The notes under the pieces: model-generated | What the model was told of the DNA's origin: nothing | Databases searched by the model: none | Seen by the model: the letters and a program-made list of their open reading frames with translations, nothing else | In this document: positions 26,542 through 34,554 of the stretch, piece by piece | Layout of the letters: the number at the start of each line of letters is the position of its first letter | How positions within the stretch are numbered: position 1 is the stretch's first letter | Position numbers and translations under genes: made by a program | Source of the DNA: Kibdelosporangium philippinense | GTDB lineage: Bacteria > Actinomycetota > Actinomycetes > Mycobacteriales > Pseudonocardiaceae | Direction: 5' to 3' | DNA length: 64,000 nucleotides | Assembly (NCBI RefSeq): GCF_021390435.2 | Contig: NZ_JAJVCN010000001.1 | Span: 3,348,001 to 3,412,000, forward strand

Positions 26542-27275
26542 AACCTCCGTACCCCGTCAATTCGGTCGACCACGCGCTGCACCTGGCGACCCTGCTGCAG
26601 CAGGAAGGTCCGCTGCGTGTCCGCGACGCCGCCGGCCGCATCGGCGTGTCACCGTCCACCGCGCACCGACTGCTCGCGATGCTCGTCTACCGGGGCTTCG
26701 CCGAACAGCGTCCCGATCGGCGCTACCAGGCCGGGGATATCCTGCGCCCGGCCGCGCCTTCCCTCGCGCCCGTGGCACTGCTGCGCCAGGTGGCCCTGCC
26801 GCACATGCAGGAACTCGTCGACCGTGTCCAGGAATCGGTCAATCTCATGGTCGTCGCCGCTACCGAGGCCCGGTTCGTCGCCAGCGTCGAATGCACCCAG
26901 GTACTGCGAGTCGGCAGCCGTGTCGGGCGCACCCTGCCCGCGCATTTGTCCTCAGGGGGCAAGGCCATCCTCGCCGCACTGCCCGTCGACCAGATCACGA
27001 CGCTCTACAGTGGATCAGACGATGTCGGCCTTCCTCGGCTGCAGCGAGAACTCTCGCTGGTGCGCAAGCGTGGTTTCGCCATCAACGACCAGCGCACCGA
27101 GGCCGGGCTGACCGCGATCGGTGTTGTCGTGCGGGATTTCGCCCGAGCTCCGGTCGCCGCCGTGGCGATCGCGATGCCGACCGTCCGATTCCATCGTGAT
27201 CGGGTGCCCAGCTTGGTCAGCGCCCTTGGCGCCACCGTCGCGGCCGTCGAGCAGGATCTGCAACTGCACGGTTGA
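26532..27275 (+). CDS. IclR family transcriptional regulator
   Basis: 247 residues. The winged HTH occupies 10-70 (VRDAAGRIGVSPSTAHRLLA), followed by the IclR effector domain (HLSSGGKAILAALP, GFAINDQRTEAGLTAIGVVV). It lies directly upstream of the gentisate dioxygenase gene and opposite the aldehyde dehydrogenase, so it probably controls both in response to an aromatic acid. Confidence 0.93.
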   Translation: MQNKPPYPVNSVDHALHLATLLQQEGPLRVRDAAGRIGVSPSTAHRLLAMLVYRGFAEQRPDRRYQAGDILRPAAPSLAPVALLRQVALPHMQELVDRVQESVNLMVVAATEARFVASVECTQVLRVGSRVGRTLPAHLSSGGKAILAALPVDQITTLYSGSDDVGLPRLQRELSLVRKRGFAINDQRTEAGLTAIGVVVRDFARAPVAAVAIAMPTVRFHRDRVPSLVSALGATVAAVEQDLQLHG

Positions 27276-27279
27276 CGAC

Positions 27280-27297
27280 TGTTCCGCACAGCAGAAA
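27280..27297 (+). promoter_or_regulatory. Candidate IclR operator, copy 2
   Basis: TGTTCCGCACAGCAGAAA matches copy 1 at 15 of 18 positions and keeps the dyad TTCYG-N5-CAGAA. It lies just past the iclR stop and 76 bp upstream of the dioxygenase start, a suitable place for pathway control. Confidence 0.6.
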
Positions 27298-27372
27298 ATG
27301 TTCTACCGCCTGGCGGGAGATCGGGCAGGCTTGCGATATCACTCCGCACGTCTCGTCTCGGGAAGCGCAGGC

Positions 27373-28488
27373 ATGACTACACTTTCCTCACCCGTTAAGA
27401 TCACAGCGACCGACGCGCCGGACCAACCCGTCCAAACACCGGAGTTGGCGGCGCTGTACCAGAGGTTCGAGGCTGAACTGCTCGTACCGCTCTGGACAGA
27501 GATCGGTGAACTGATGCCACCCATGCCGTCGTCCAACGCACTGCCGCACCGGTGGCAGTGGAAACAGTTGCTGCCGATGGCCGAGCAAGCCGGGCATCTC
27601 GTACCCATCGGCCGTGGCGGCGAACGTCGCGCTATCGCGCTGGCCAATCCCGGCCTCGGCGGGCGTCCATTCGCAACACCGACGCTGTGGGCCGCGATCC
27701 AGTATCTCAACCCGCGCGAAGACGCGCCGGTGCACCGGCACACCCAGAACGCCTTCCGTTTCGTGGTGGAAGGCGAAGGCGTGTGGACAGTCGTCAACGG
27801 TGACCCGGTCGCCATGCGCCGCGGCGACTTCCTGCCACAGGCCGGATGGAACTGGCACGGGCACCACAACATCAGCGACGGCCCAATGGCCTGGATCGAC
27901 GGCCTGGACATCCCCTTCCAGCACTACACCGACTCGACGTTCTTCGAGTTCGGACCGGACGAAGTGGACACTCGGGACGCCCCAGACCGGTCAAGGGCCG
28001 AGCGGCTGTGGGGACACCCCGGGCTGCGTCCACTGACCCACCTGACACCGACACCGGCCACACCGCTGCTCGCATACCGTTGGGAGCACACGGATCGAGC
28101 ACTGTCCGAGCAGCTCGCGCTCGAAGCCGAGGGCTACCCGGCCACGACCGAGCCTGGTCACGCTGCCGTGCGGTACACCAATCCCACGACTGGTGGCGAC
28201 GTCCTGCCGACGGTCCGTACCGAGTTCCACCGGCTGGCCCCAGACACGCGGACATCCACGCAGCGTGAGGTTGGCTCGTCGGTCTACCAGGTATTCGACG
28301 GAGCGGGCGAGATCACCGTCGGCTCAGTGCGCTGGACTGTCGAACGCGGCGACCTGATCGCAGTCCCGTCCTGGCACGCCATGAGCCTCGCCACCGACAC
28401 CGGGATGGACCTGTTCCGGTTCAGCGACACCCCGATCTTCGAACGTCTACACCTGGACCGTGTCGTGCGGGAAGGAGCCGTGACGTGA
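27373..28488 (+). CDS. Gentisate 1,2-dioxygenase-like bicupin
   Basis: 371 residues from ATG 27373. The N-terminal cupin holds the iron ligands His121 and His123 (PVHRHTQNAFRF) and His162 (NWHGHHN); the second cupin is degenerate. Size and layout match gentisate 1,2-dioxygenase, which cleaves gentisate to maleylpyruvate. The two following genes supply the next two steps, supporting the call. The enzyme making gentisate is not in this window. It overlaps the hydrolase gene by GTGA. Confidence 0.88.
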   Translation: MTTLSSPVKITATDAPDQPVQTPELAALYQRFEAELLVPLWTEIGELMPPMPSSNALPHRWQWKQLLPMAEQAGHLVPIGRGGERRAIALANPGLGGRPFATPTLWAAIQYLNPREDAPVHRHTQNAFRFVVEGEGVWTVVNGDPVAMRRGDFLPQAGWNWHGHHNISDGPMAWIDGLDIPFQHYTDSTFFEFGPDEVDTRDAPDRSRAERLWGHPGLRPLTHLTPTPATPLLAYRWEHTDRALSEQLALEAEGYPATTEPGHAAVRYTNPTTGGDVLPTVRTEFHRLAPDTRTSTQREVGSSVYQVFDGAGEITVGSVRWTVERGDLIAVPSWHAMSLATDTGMDLFRFSDTPIFERLHLDRVVREGAVT

Positions 28489-29306
28489 AGCTCGCGACTC
28501 TGCGTATGGATGATGGGCTGCATGTCGCACGCGTGCACGGTGACGGGTACGTGGATCTCGGCAAGGGCGATGTCGGCGAGCTGCTGGCCGATCCGGATTG
28601 GCGGTCACGTGCCGCAGCCGGTGGAACCTACGTCGAGCGCCGTCCGGGAGACCTCGCGCCCGTGATCCCGCGACCGGGCAAGATCGTGTGTGTCGGATTG
28701 AACTACCGCACGCACATTGCCGAGATGAAACGGGAGGTTCCTCGTCACCCTGCCTTGTTCGCGAAGTTCCCAGAGGTCCTAATAGGACCGTACGACGTGC
28801 TGACGCTGCCGCCAGAATCGGCGGCAGTGGACTGGGAAGCCGAACTCGTCGTTGTCATCGGCCAGCGGGTACGGCGGGCCGACAAGGCATCGGCACAGGC
28901 CGCCATCGCCGGATACACGATCATGAACGACGTGTCCATGCGGGACTGGCAGTTCCGCACCTCGGAATGGTTGCAGGGAAAGACATGGGAGGCGACCACT
29001 CCCCTCGGTCCGTATCTGGTCACCCCGGACGAACTCGCACCCGACGCCACCATCCAGTGCACTGTGGACGAAGAGCGTATGCAGCACTCGACCGTCGACG
29101 ACCTGCTGTTCGGGCCGGTCGATCTGGTCGAGTACATCTCGGCGATGGTCACGCTCAACCCAGGTGACCTGATCGCCACCGGCACCACCGGCGGCGTGGG
29201 GCATGCCCGGACTCCCCCGCGATACCTGCGGGACGGGCAGACGTTGGTCACCGAGATCTACGGTATCGGCGCGATGGCCAACCAGGTGCGATGCGAAACG
29301 ACGTGA
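28485..29306 (+). CDS. Fumarylacetoacetate hydrolase family protein, probable fumarylpyruvate hydrolase
   Basis: 273 residues. The family motifs are CVGLNYRTHIAEM, the metal-binding DWEAELVVVIG and GYTIMNDVSMRDWQ, ending NPGDLIATGTTGGVGHA. In the mycothiol-type gentisate pathway this enzyme splits fumarylpyruvate into fumarate and pyruvate. It is translationally coupled at both ends: a GTGA overlap with the dioxygenase and a 16-bp overlap with the isomerase gene. Confidence 0.9.
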   Translation: MKLATLRMDDGLHVARVHGDGYVDLGKGDVGELLADPDWRSRAAAGGTYVERRPGDLAPVIPRPGKIVCVGLNYRTHIAEMKREVPRHPALFAKFPEVLIGPYDVLTLPPESAAVDWEAELVVVIGQRVRRADKASAQAAIAGYTIMNDVSMRDWQFRTSEWLQGKTWEATTPLGPYLVTPDELAPDATIQCTVDEERMQHSTVDDLLFGPVDLVEYISAMVTLNPGDLIATGTTGGVGHARTPPRYLRDGQTLVTEIYGIGAMANQVRCETT

Positions 29307-29938
29307 CCGACGCCATCCGGTGGATGACCGACGGGCACGCGTACTTCCTCTCCCGCCTGGCATCGGCCAGCGACGACGACCTGATCGGCGCCAGCCGACT
29401 GCCCGGTTGGTCCGGCAGACATGTGCTCTCCCACGTCGGCCACAACGCCCGCGCGTTGGGACGACTGGCCCATTGGGCGGCGACCGGAGAACGTACGCCG
29501 ATGTATCCCGACCCTCAGGCTCGAATTGACGAGATCGAGTCCGGCGCACAATGGCCAGTTCGTTACCTGCGTGAATTCGTTGACGTGGAACAGAACAAGC
29601 TGGCCGAGGCCTTGGCCAGCCTGACTGATGCGATGTGGCACGCCGAAGTCGTCACGGCACAAGGCCGCGTAGTTCCCGCAAGTACCGTCCCGTGGTTACG
29701 CAGCCGTGAAGTGTGGGTGCACGCGTGCGATCTGCCTTCAGGCGGAGATTTCGCGCACTTTCCCGCAGACTTCCTCGATGCCCTGATCGACGACGCGCTC
29801 GCCCGTCGTGCCGCCCAGTCGGTCGTGGTGAACGTGTCCTCACGCGATCGAACAACAGAATTCGCACGATGGCTCACCGGACGCGGCGAAGCCCCACGCA
29901 CGAACTCACCGTTGCCAGATCTTCCACCGTGGCTGTAA
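29291..29938 (+). CDS. Mycothiol-dependent maleylpyruvate isomerase
   Basis: 215 residues of the DinB-like fold. His48 (HVLSHVGHN), Glu140 and His144 (REVWVHACD) match the zinc ligands of the characterised Corynebacterium enzyme. It converts maleylpyruvate to fumarylpyruvate using mycothiol, completing the ring-cleavage route encoded by this operon and confirming an actinobacterial host. Confidence 0.9.
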   Translation: MRNDVTDAIRWMTDGHAYFLSRLASASDDDLIGASRLPGWSGRHVLSHVGHNARALGRLAHWAATGERTPMYPDPQARIDEIESGAQWPVRYLREFVDVEQNKLAEALASLTDAMWHAEVVTAQGRVVPASTVPWLRSREVWVHACDLPSGGDFAHFPADFLDALIDDALARRAAQSVVVNVSSRDRTTEFARWLTGRGEAPRTNSPLPDLPPWL

Positions 29939-29949
29939 CCCACAAAGAA

Positions 29950-30486
29950 ATGAGTATCGAGATGTCATCCGCCGACACGGCCACCCACCCCACTGTCGAC
30001 GTTCGCGTCTACGACGCTGGCCTGTTGCTGCTTCGCTTGGGAATAGGTCTTCTCATGGCGGCACACGGGGCACAGCACCTGTTCGGCTGGTTCGGCGGAC
30101 TCGGTCTTGACGGGACGGCGGCCTACTTCACCTCAAGCGGCTATCCGATGGGCGGGGTGATGGCTGTCGTCGCAGGCGTCAGCGAGCTACTCGGCGGGCT
30201 GGGTCTCGCGTTGGGGCTGCTGACGCCACTGTCGGCGGCCGCGATCCTCGGAACCATGATCAACGCCGTCGCCGTGTCGTGGGAAGGCGAAGTGCTCAAC
30301 CCGTCTGGTGTCGAGCACGAGCTGCTGCTCGCTCTCGGCGCGGCGGCCCTTGCGCTGACCGGGCCTGGCCGGATCGCGGCAGACCGTTTCCTTCCCGGAG
30401 TTCGCCTGCATCGCATCGAGTACGGGCTGGCCGCCGTGGTTCTGGGGGCGCTGACCGCGCTGGCGGTGCTGTTGGTACGCAACTGA
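29950..30486 (+). CDS. DoxX family membrane protein
   Basis: 178 residues from ATG 29950, with four predicted membrane segments and the DoxX signature around LGIGLLMAAHGAQHLFGWFG. DoxX proteins are often tied to redox or aromatic catabolism loci, but their chemistry is unclear. It starts 11 bp after the isomerase gene and is probably the last gene of the gentisate operon. It converges on the SARP regulator gene. Confidence 0.85.
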   Translation: MSIEMSSADTATHPTVDVRVYDAGLLLLRLGIGLLMAAHGAQHLFGWFGGLGLDGTAAYFTSSGYPMGGVMAVVAGVSELLGGLGLALGLLTPLSAAAILGTMINAVAVSWEGEVLNPSGVEHELLLALGAAALALTGPGRIAADRFLPGVRLHRIEYGLAAVVLGALTALAVLLVRN

Positions 30487-30528
30487 CTGGCAATGCCAAG
30501 ATCCACGAGAGCGCTTGAACACCACCAT

Positions 30529-33156
30529 TCAGCCAGCCAGATGGGCACGGACCTGTTCGGCGTCCGGATGGCCCAGCTCTTCCAGGATCTCCAGCGCCTG
30601 ACGCCATGCGGCCCGAGCCGACTCGACCTCGCCGAGCGCTTGATACGCCTCACCGATGTGCGTATACGTGTACGCCACAAGGGACAGATCGTTGATGTCC
30701 TGGTACAGCCGCAACGCCCGTTCATACCACTGGATCGCCTCGATGTCCTTGCCCAGGTGGTGGTACGCGTATCCGACGCTGTCCACAGCGGACGCCTCGC
30801 CGTTGCGGTTGCCGAGCTGTTCCTGCATCGACACGGCACGTTCGCATTCGATCAGGGCCTTGGTGTAGTCGCCGGACAGGATGTACGTCCAGCCGACTTC
30901 ATTGTGGACAGTCGCCTGGCCGCTCCTATCCATTGTGGATTCATAACAGGACAGTGCGACCGTGTAGTGCTGTAGCGCGTCCGAGTACCTGGTTCGCCGG
31001 TTGGCGAGGAAAGCCTGGTTCCGGTTGGTGACAGCGATGCCATCCAAGTCCCGGAGTTCCTCGAACAAGGCGAGCGCCGAGGCCAGGTTCGAGTCGGCCT
31101 CCTCGTAGGAATCCGATCTCCCCAACGCAAATCCGAGCGCGCGTTGAGCGCGGGCGCGTCCAGGGTCATCGGTCGCGGTCGCCAACGCGTCACGTTGCAA
31201 GGCGACCTGATCGCGCCATCTTCCTTGCCGGTCAAGGAAGATCTCCAGTGCGGCGGCGATGGCACCATGCGTCTGCCCGGCGATCGCCAGCAGCACTGGC
31301 AACTCTGTCCGCAGCCACGATTCGGCTTGCTGGTTGGCGGCGAACTGCATGACCGTCACCTCGGCGCCGGGTGGTTGCAGCCTTGTGTGGCTTCGATACC
31401 AGTACGGATACAGCAGCGTTGCCGCGGCACGAGCTGAATGGAGGTAGTGCCGGACCAGCCGGGACTTCGCCTCCGCCGCTTCATCCGCGGCCACCAGTTC
31501 GGCGGCGTGAACGCGCACGAGGTCGTGGAAGGTATACCGGCCCGGGAGTTGCTCGTTGATCAGATGTGCGCGGGACAGTTCGGCCAGCAACGCAGTCGCC
31601 CGGTTGCTGGGCAGCGCGGCGATGCTGGCCGCGGCCGCGCCGGAGATGAACCCACTGGGATGCACTGACAGCAGCCGGTACATCCGGGCCGCGGCAGGAC
31701 TGACCGCTTGATACGACCACGAGAAGACCGCGTACACGCTGCCGTCCAGCGCGGCCAGCCGGTCGGCGCCCAGTTGCTTGGCGATCTCCGAGAGTGGCAG
31801 GTCCGGTGTCGCGGCCGCACGCGCCGCGACGACACTCAGCGCGAGCGGGAGATATCCACAGTGGACGATGATTTCCGTCGCGGCAGCTGGTTCCGCGGCC
31901 ACCCGTGCGGCACCGATCAGACGCGCCAGCAGTTCACGAGACTCGTCCAAAGAGGGCAGTCCGAGCACGACAGGATGCGCGCCATTCCTCGCGACCAGTC
32001 CAAGAAGCCGGTCCCGGCTTGTCACGATCACCGTCGCGTCGGGCGTCCCCGGCAACAACGGGCCCGCGTGTTCCGAATCGCGCGCGTCATCAATCAAAAC
32101 AAGGACGCGTTTGCCTGAAAGCATGCTGCGATACAACGCGGTCCGGCCATCGATTCCATCCGGCACCCGTTGCGGCGGAACCCCCATGGCCTCCAACAGC
32201 GTGCCGAGTGCGTCATTGGTACTCAGTACGTCGCCAGAACCGTAGCCACGCATGTGGACGTACAACAAACCGTCCGGGAAACGATCAGCGATCATGTGTG
32301 CAAAATGGACGGCCAATGTGGTCTTACCGACTCCCGCCATTCCGGAAATCGCAACACAGGTCATGCCCGGCGTCCCAGCCTTGAGCAGCGCCATCGTTTT
32401 GGCCAATTCACCCGCGCGGCCAGTGAACGATGGCAGATCCGCTGGCAATTGCGCTGGGATGGCACGATGTTGCCGCAATGCCCGACGCAATTCGGGCCCT
32501 GGATCCACTCCCAGCGTATCCGCCAGCCGGGCACGCGTGGACTCGTACACGTCGCGAGCCTCGGGCTGCTGGCCGGTCGCGGCCAACGCGGTGATCAGCT
32601 TGGCGTGCAGTCTCTCGTCCAACGGATGGTCCCGTGCCGCTTGCCTGAGCAGCGGCAGCACCTCACTTGCTGAACCGGTGTCAACCGCTTCGCCAAGTAC
32701 AGCAAGGTATTCCTGCGTGACAGCTTCGAATTCGGGGCGCCCACGGACGTTCTTGGGCAGATCGGACGCGATCGGCCCACGCCACAACGCCAATGCCTCG
32801 ACAACCGCGCCAGCCGCCCGCAACTGCCGAAAGCGCACCAGATCCAGCGTGTCCGCGTCGACAACCAGCCGATATCCACCGGAACTCGGCAGCAGCAGCC
32901 GTCCAGCGGCCCTGGCCGGCAGGCTCGGATCGGTCAACCGCCGCAACGCACCCACCGATCGGTGGACGATGTTCATGGCTGTCCGAGGCGGATCGTCGCC
33001 CCACAAGGCGTTGATGATCTCGGTCATCGTCACCGGCTGACCGGCATGGACGAGCAGGATGCCAAGCAGCGACACCTGCGTCGGCGGGCCCGCGTCCACT
33101 TCGGCGCCGTCCAGCCAGATCCTGACTGGACCGAGGATCTCGAACCGTGCGCGCAC
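30529..33156 (-). CDS. AfsR/SARP family regulator (OmpR HTH, BTAD, NB-ARC, TPR)
   Basis: 875 residues from GTG 33156. Domains in order: OmpR-type winged HTH (about 5-98), BTAD (105-235), NB-ARC ATPase with P-loop GMAGVGKTT (272-280), and C-terminal TPRs (about 640-860). Large SARPs of this type activate secondary metabolism. It is divergent from the oxygenase-led operon with StrR-like boxes between them, so it is likely a cluster-linked regulator. Confidence 0.9.
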   Translation of the reverse strand: MRARFEILGPVRIWLDGAEVDAGPPTQVSLLGILLVHAGQPVTMTEIINALWGDDPPRTAMNIVHRSVGALRRLTDPSLPARAAGRLLLPSSGGYRLVVDADTLDLVRFRQLRAAGAVVEALALWRGPIASDLPKNVRGRPEFEAVTQEYLAVLGEAVDTGSASEVLPLLRQAARDHPLDERLHAKLITALAATGQQPEARDVYESTRARLADTLGVDPGPELRRALRQHRAIPAQLPADLPSFTGRAGELAKTMALLKAGTPGMTCVAISGMAGVGKTTLAVHFAHMIADRFPDGLLYVHMRGYGSGDVLSTNDALGTLLEAMGVPPQRVPDGIDGRTALYRSMLSGKRVLVLIDDARDSEHAGPLLPGTPDATVIVTSRDRLLGLVARNGAHPVVLGLPSLDESRELLARLIGAARVAAEPAAATEIIVHCGYLPLALSVVAARAAATPDLPLSEIAKQLGADRLAALDGSVYAVFSWSYQAVSPAAARMYRLLSVHPSGFISGAAAASIAALPSNRATALLAELSRAHLINEQLPGRYTFHDLVRVHAAELVAADEAAEAKSRLVRHYLHSARAAATLLYPYWYRSHTRLQPPGAEVTVMQFAANQQAESWLRTELPVLLAIAGQTHGAIAAALEIFLDRQGRWRDQVALQRDALATATDDPGRARAQRALGFALGRSDSYEEADSNLASALALFEELRDLDGIAVTNRNQAFLANRRTRYSDALQHYTVALSCYESTMDRSGQATVHNEVGWTYILSGDYTKALIECERAVSMQEQLGNRNGEASAVDSVGYAYHHLGKDIEAIQWYERALRLYQDINDLSLVAYTYTHIGEAYQALGEVESARAAWRQALEILEELGHPDAEQVRAHLAG

Positions 33157-33209
33157 GACGGTCAGGGTCGCATGATCCGGCGCGGCGCGCGGAACGAGTC
33201 CGTCGCTGC

Positions 33210-33227
33210 CGAATAAGGAAATATTCG
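33210..33227. promoter_or_regulatory. Perfect dyad CGAATA-N6-TATTCG
   Basis: An 18-bp inverted repeat, AT-rich in a GC-rich genome, 54 bp upstream of the SARP start and abutting StrR-like box A. Possibly another regulator site or part of the SARP promoter. Confidence 0.4.
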
Positions 33228-33253
33228 TTCAGCTGCTGAAAACACAGTTGAAC
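33227..33253. promoter_or_regulatory. StrR/NovG-like box A
   Basis: GTTCAGCTG, 9 bp, then CAGTTGAAC. The half-sites are inverted copies with one mismatch, and the right half equals the recalled StrR/NovG half-site (GTTCRACTG reversed). The spacing is 9 bp where the known sites have 11. It is 71 bp upstream of the SARP start. Confidence 0.55.
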
Positions 33254-33297
33254 AAAAGCATGGAATCCGCACATCGTGTTCGGTGGAATATGTCGAT

Positions 33298-33326
33298 GTA
33301 TAACTGCGGAACTTTGCCGGTTGTAC
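33298..33326. promoter_or_regulatory. StrR/NovG-like box B
   Basis: GTATAACTG, 11 bp, then CGGTTGTAC. Against the recalled consensus GTTCRACTG-N11-CRGTYGAAC it matches 7 of 9 and 8 of 9 with the exact spacing. It ends 12 bp before the -35 element of a good promoter, where an activator would bind. Confidence 0.65.
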
Positions 33327-33338
33327 GGTCACAGACAG

Positions 33339-33366
33339 TTGATCTTGACGTGGCCAGCGGTATAAG
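33339..33366 (+). promoter_or_regulatory. Probable promoter of the oxygenase-led operon
   Basis: TTGATC (33339-33344), 16-bp spacer, TATAAG (33361-33366): close to the housekeeping consensus. Predicted transcription starts near 33373, leaving a 5' leader of about 125 bases before the oxygenase start. Confidence 0.6.
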
Positions 33367-33498
33367 TACGATGGAATGCGTCGCCACACCGTTGGCGAAA
33401 TACCGAAGCAGAAACCTTGTACTGAGGTCCGACGCTGTTCACCGTCAGCCGCCAATCTGTCACGGTGTCAGCGATTCACCATGCTTGGAAACGACGAC

Positions 33499-34554
33499 AT
33501 GCCACAATCTGACAGCTATCTTTACCGCGCCACTTCGGATATCCCGTATTTCAGCTCGGACGCCGACACATATCTCGCCAAGACGCCGTTGCGCGATGTG
33601 CACAAAACACAGCCACTGCGTGTGCTGTCCGAAGAGGACTTCGCGCAGTGGCAGACGTACGGCTACGTCGTGGTCGAACAGGCCATTCCGCATGCCAAAG
33701 AGCTGCTGGACTTCGCGTGGGAGTTCCAGGGCCTCGACCCGAAGCGGCCGGAGACCTGGTACCCGGAGCGCGAGTTCCGCGACGACCTTGAGCGTGACCT
33801 GTACGTCTACGGGTTCGTCGAGGCATACCAGCACCAGCTGATCTGGGACAGCCGCCAGAACCAGCGGGTGTACGACGCATTCGTCGACGTGTGGGACTGC
33901 GAGGAGCTCTGGGTCACGCTCGACCGGCTCAACCTCAACCCGCCGAACGTCGGCAACCGCTCCCGTTCGCTCATCCCGGCGACCGAGAAGGGTTTCGACA
34001 TCGACCTGCACTGGGACGTCGACAGCACGCTCAGCGTTCTGCCGCAACGGGTCCAGGGCATCATCGCGCTGACCGACACGACCGAGGACGAGGGCGGCTT
34101 CCAGTGCTGCCCGGAGCTGTTCCGCCAGTTCGACAAGTGGAAGGTCAGCCAGCCGGCCGACCGCGACCCGATCCGTCCCAAGATCGACCGCACCGAGCTC
34201 CCGGTCATCCGGCCGCAGCTCAAAGCGGGCGACATGCTGATCTGGAACGGCATGGTCGCGCACGGCGTCGCTCCGAACCTGTCCAAGGACGGTGTGCGCT
34301 CGGTGCAGTACCTGTCCATGATGCCCGCGCTGGAATCCCACGAAGAGCTGGTCAAGTCCCGGGTCAACTCGTGGCGCACGCTCAGCACGCCGGAGTGGAA
34401 CAAGACCTTGGTCGGCGACCCGATCAGGCACGAGGCCCTGCGCTACCCGGCAGCCGAGCTGACCGGACTCGGCCGCAGGCTGCTCGGCCTTGACTCGTGG
34501 AAAGACAAAGCCGGTGCCGCGATCGGAGACTCGGCATGCGCCGCATCTGCCTGA
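33499..34554 (+). CDS. Phytanoyl-CoA dioxygenase (PhyH) family Fe(II)/2-oxoglutarate oxygenase
   Basis: 351 residues from ATG 33499 (GGA at 33487; upstream ATG 33481 lacks a ribosome site). Metal ligands are His171 and Asp173 (LHWDVD) and His255 (MVAHGVAPN), with Arg267 likely binding 2-oxoglutarate. PhyH-type enzymes in biosynthetic clusters hydroxylate amino acids or small precursors. It is the first gene of the operon and overlaps the next by 19 bp. The substrate is unknown. Confidence 0.88.
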   Translation: MPQSDSYLYRATSDIPYFSSDADTYLAKTPLRDVHKTQPLRVLSEEDFAQWQTYGYVVVEQAIPHAKELLDFAWEFQGLDPKRPETWYPEREFRDDLERDLYVYGFVEAYQHQLIWDSRQNQRVYDAFVDVWDCEELWVTLDRLNLNPPNVGNRSRSLIPATEKGFDIDLHWDVDSTLSVLPQRVQGIIALTDTTEDEGGFQCCPELFRQFDKWKVSQPADRDPIRPKIDRTELPVIRPQLKAGDMLIWNGMVAHGVAPNLSKDGVRSVQYLSMMPALESHEELVKSRVNSWRTLSTPEWNKTLVGDPIRHEALRYPAAELTGLGRRLLGLDSWKDKAGAAIGDSACAASA

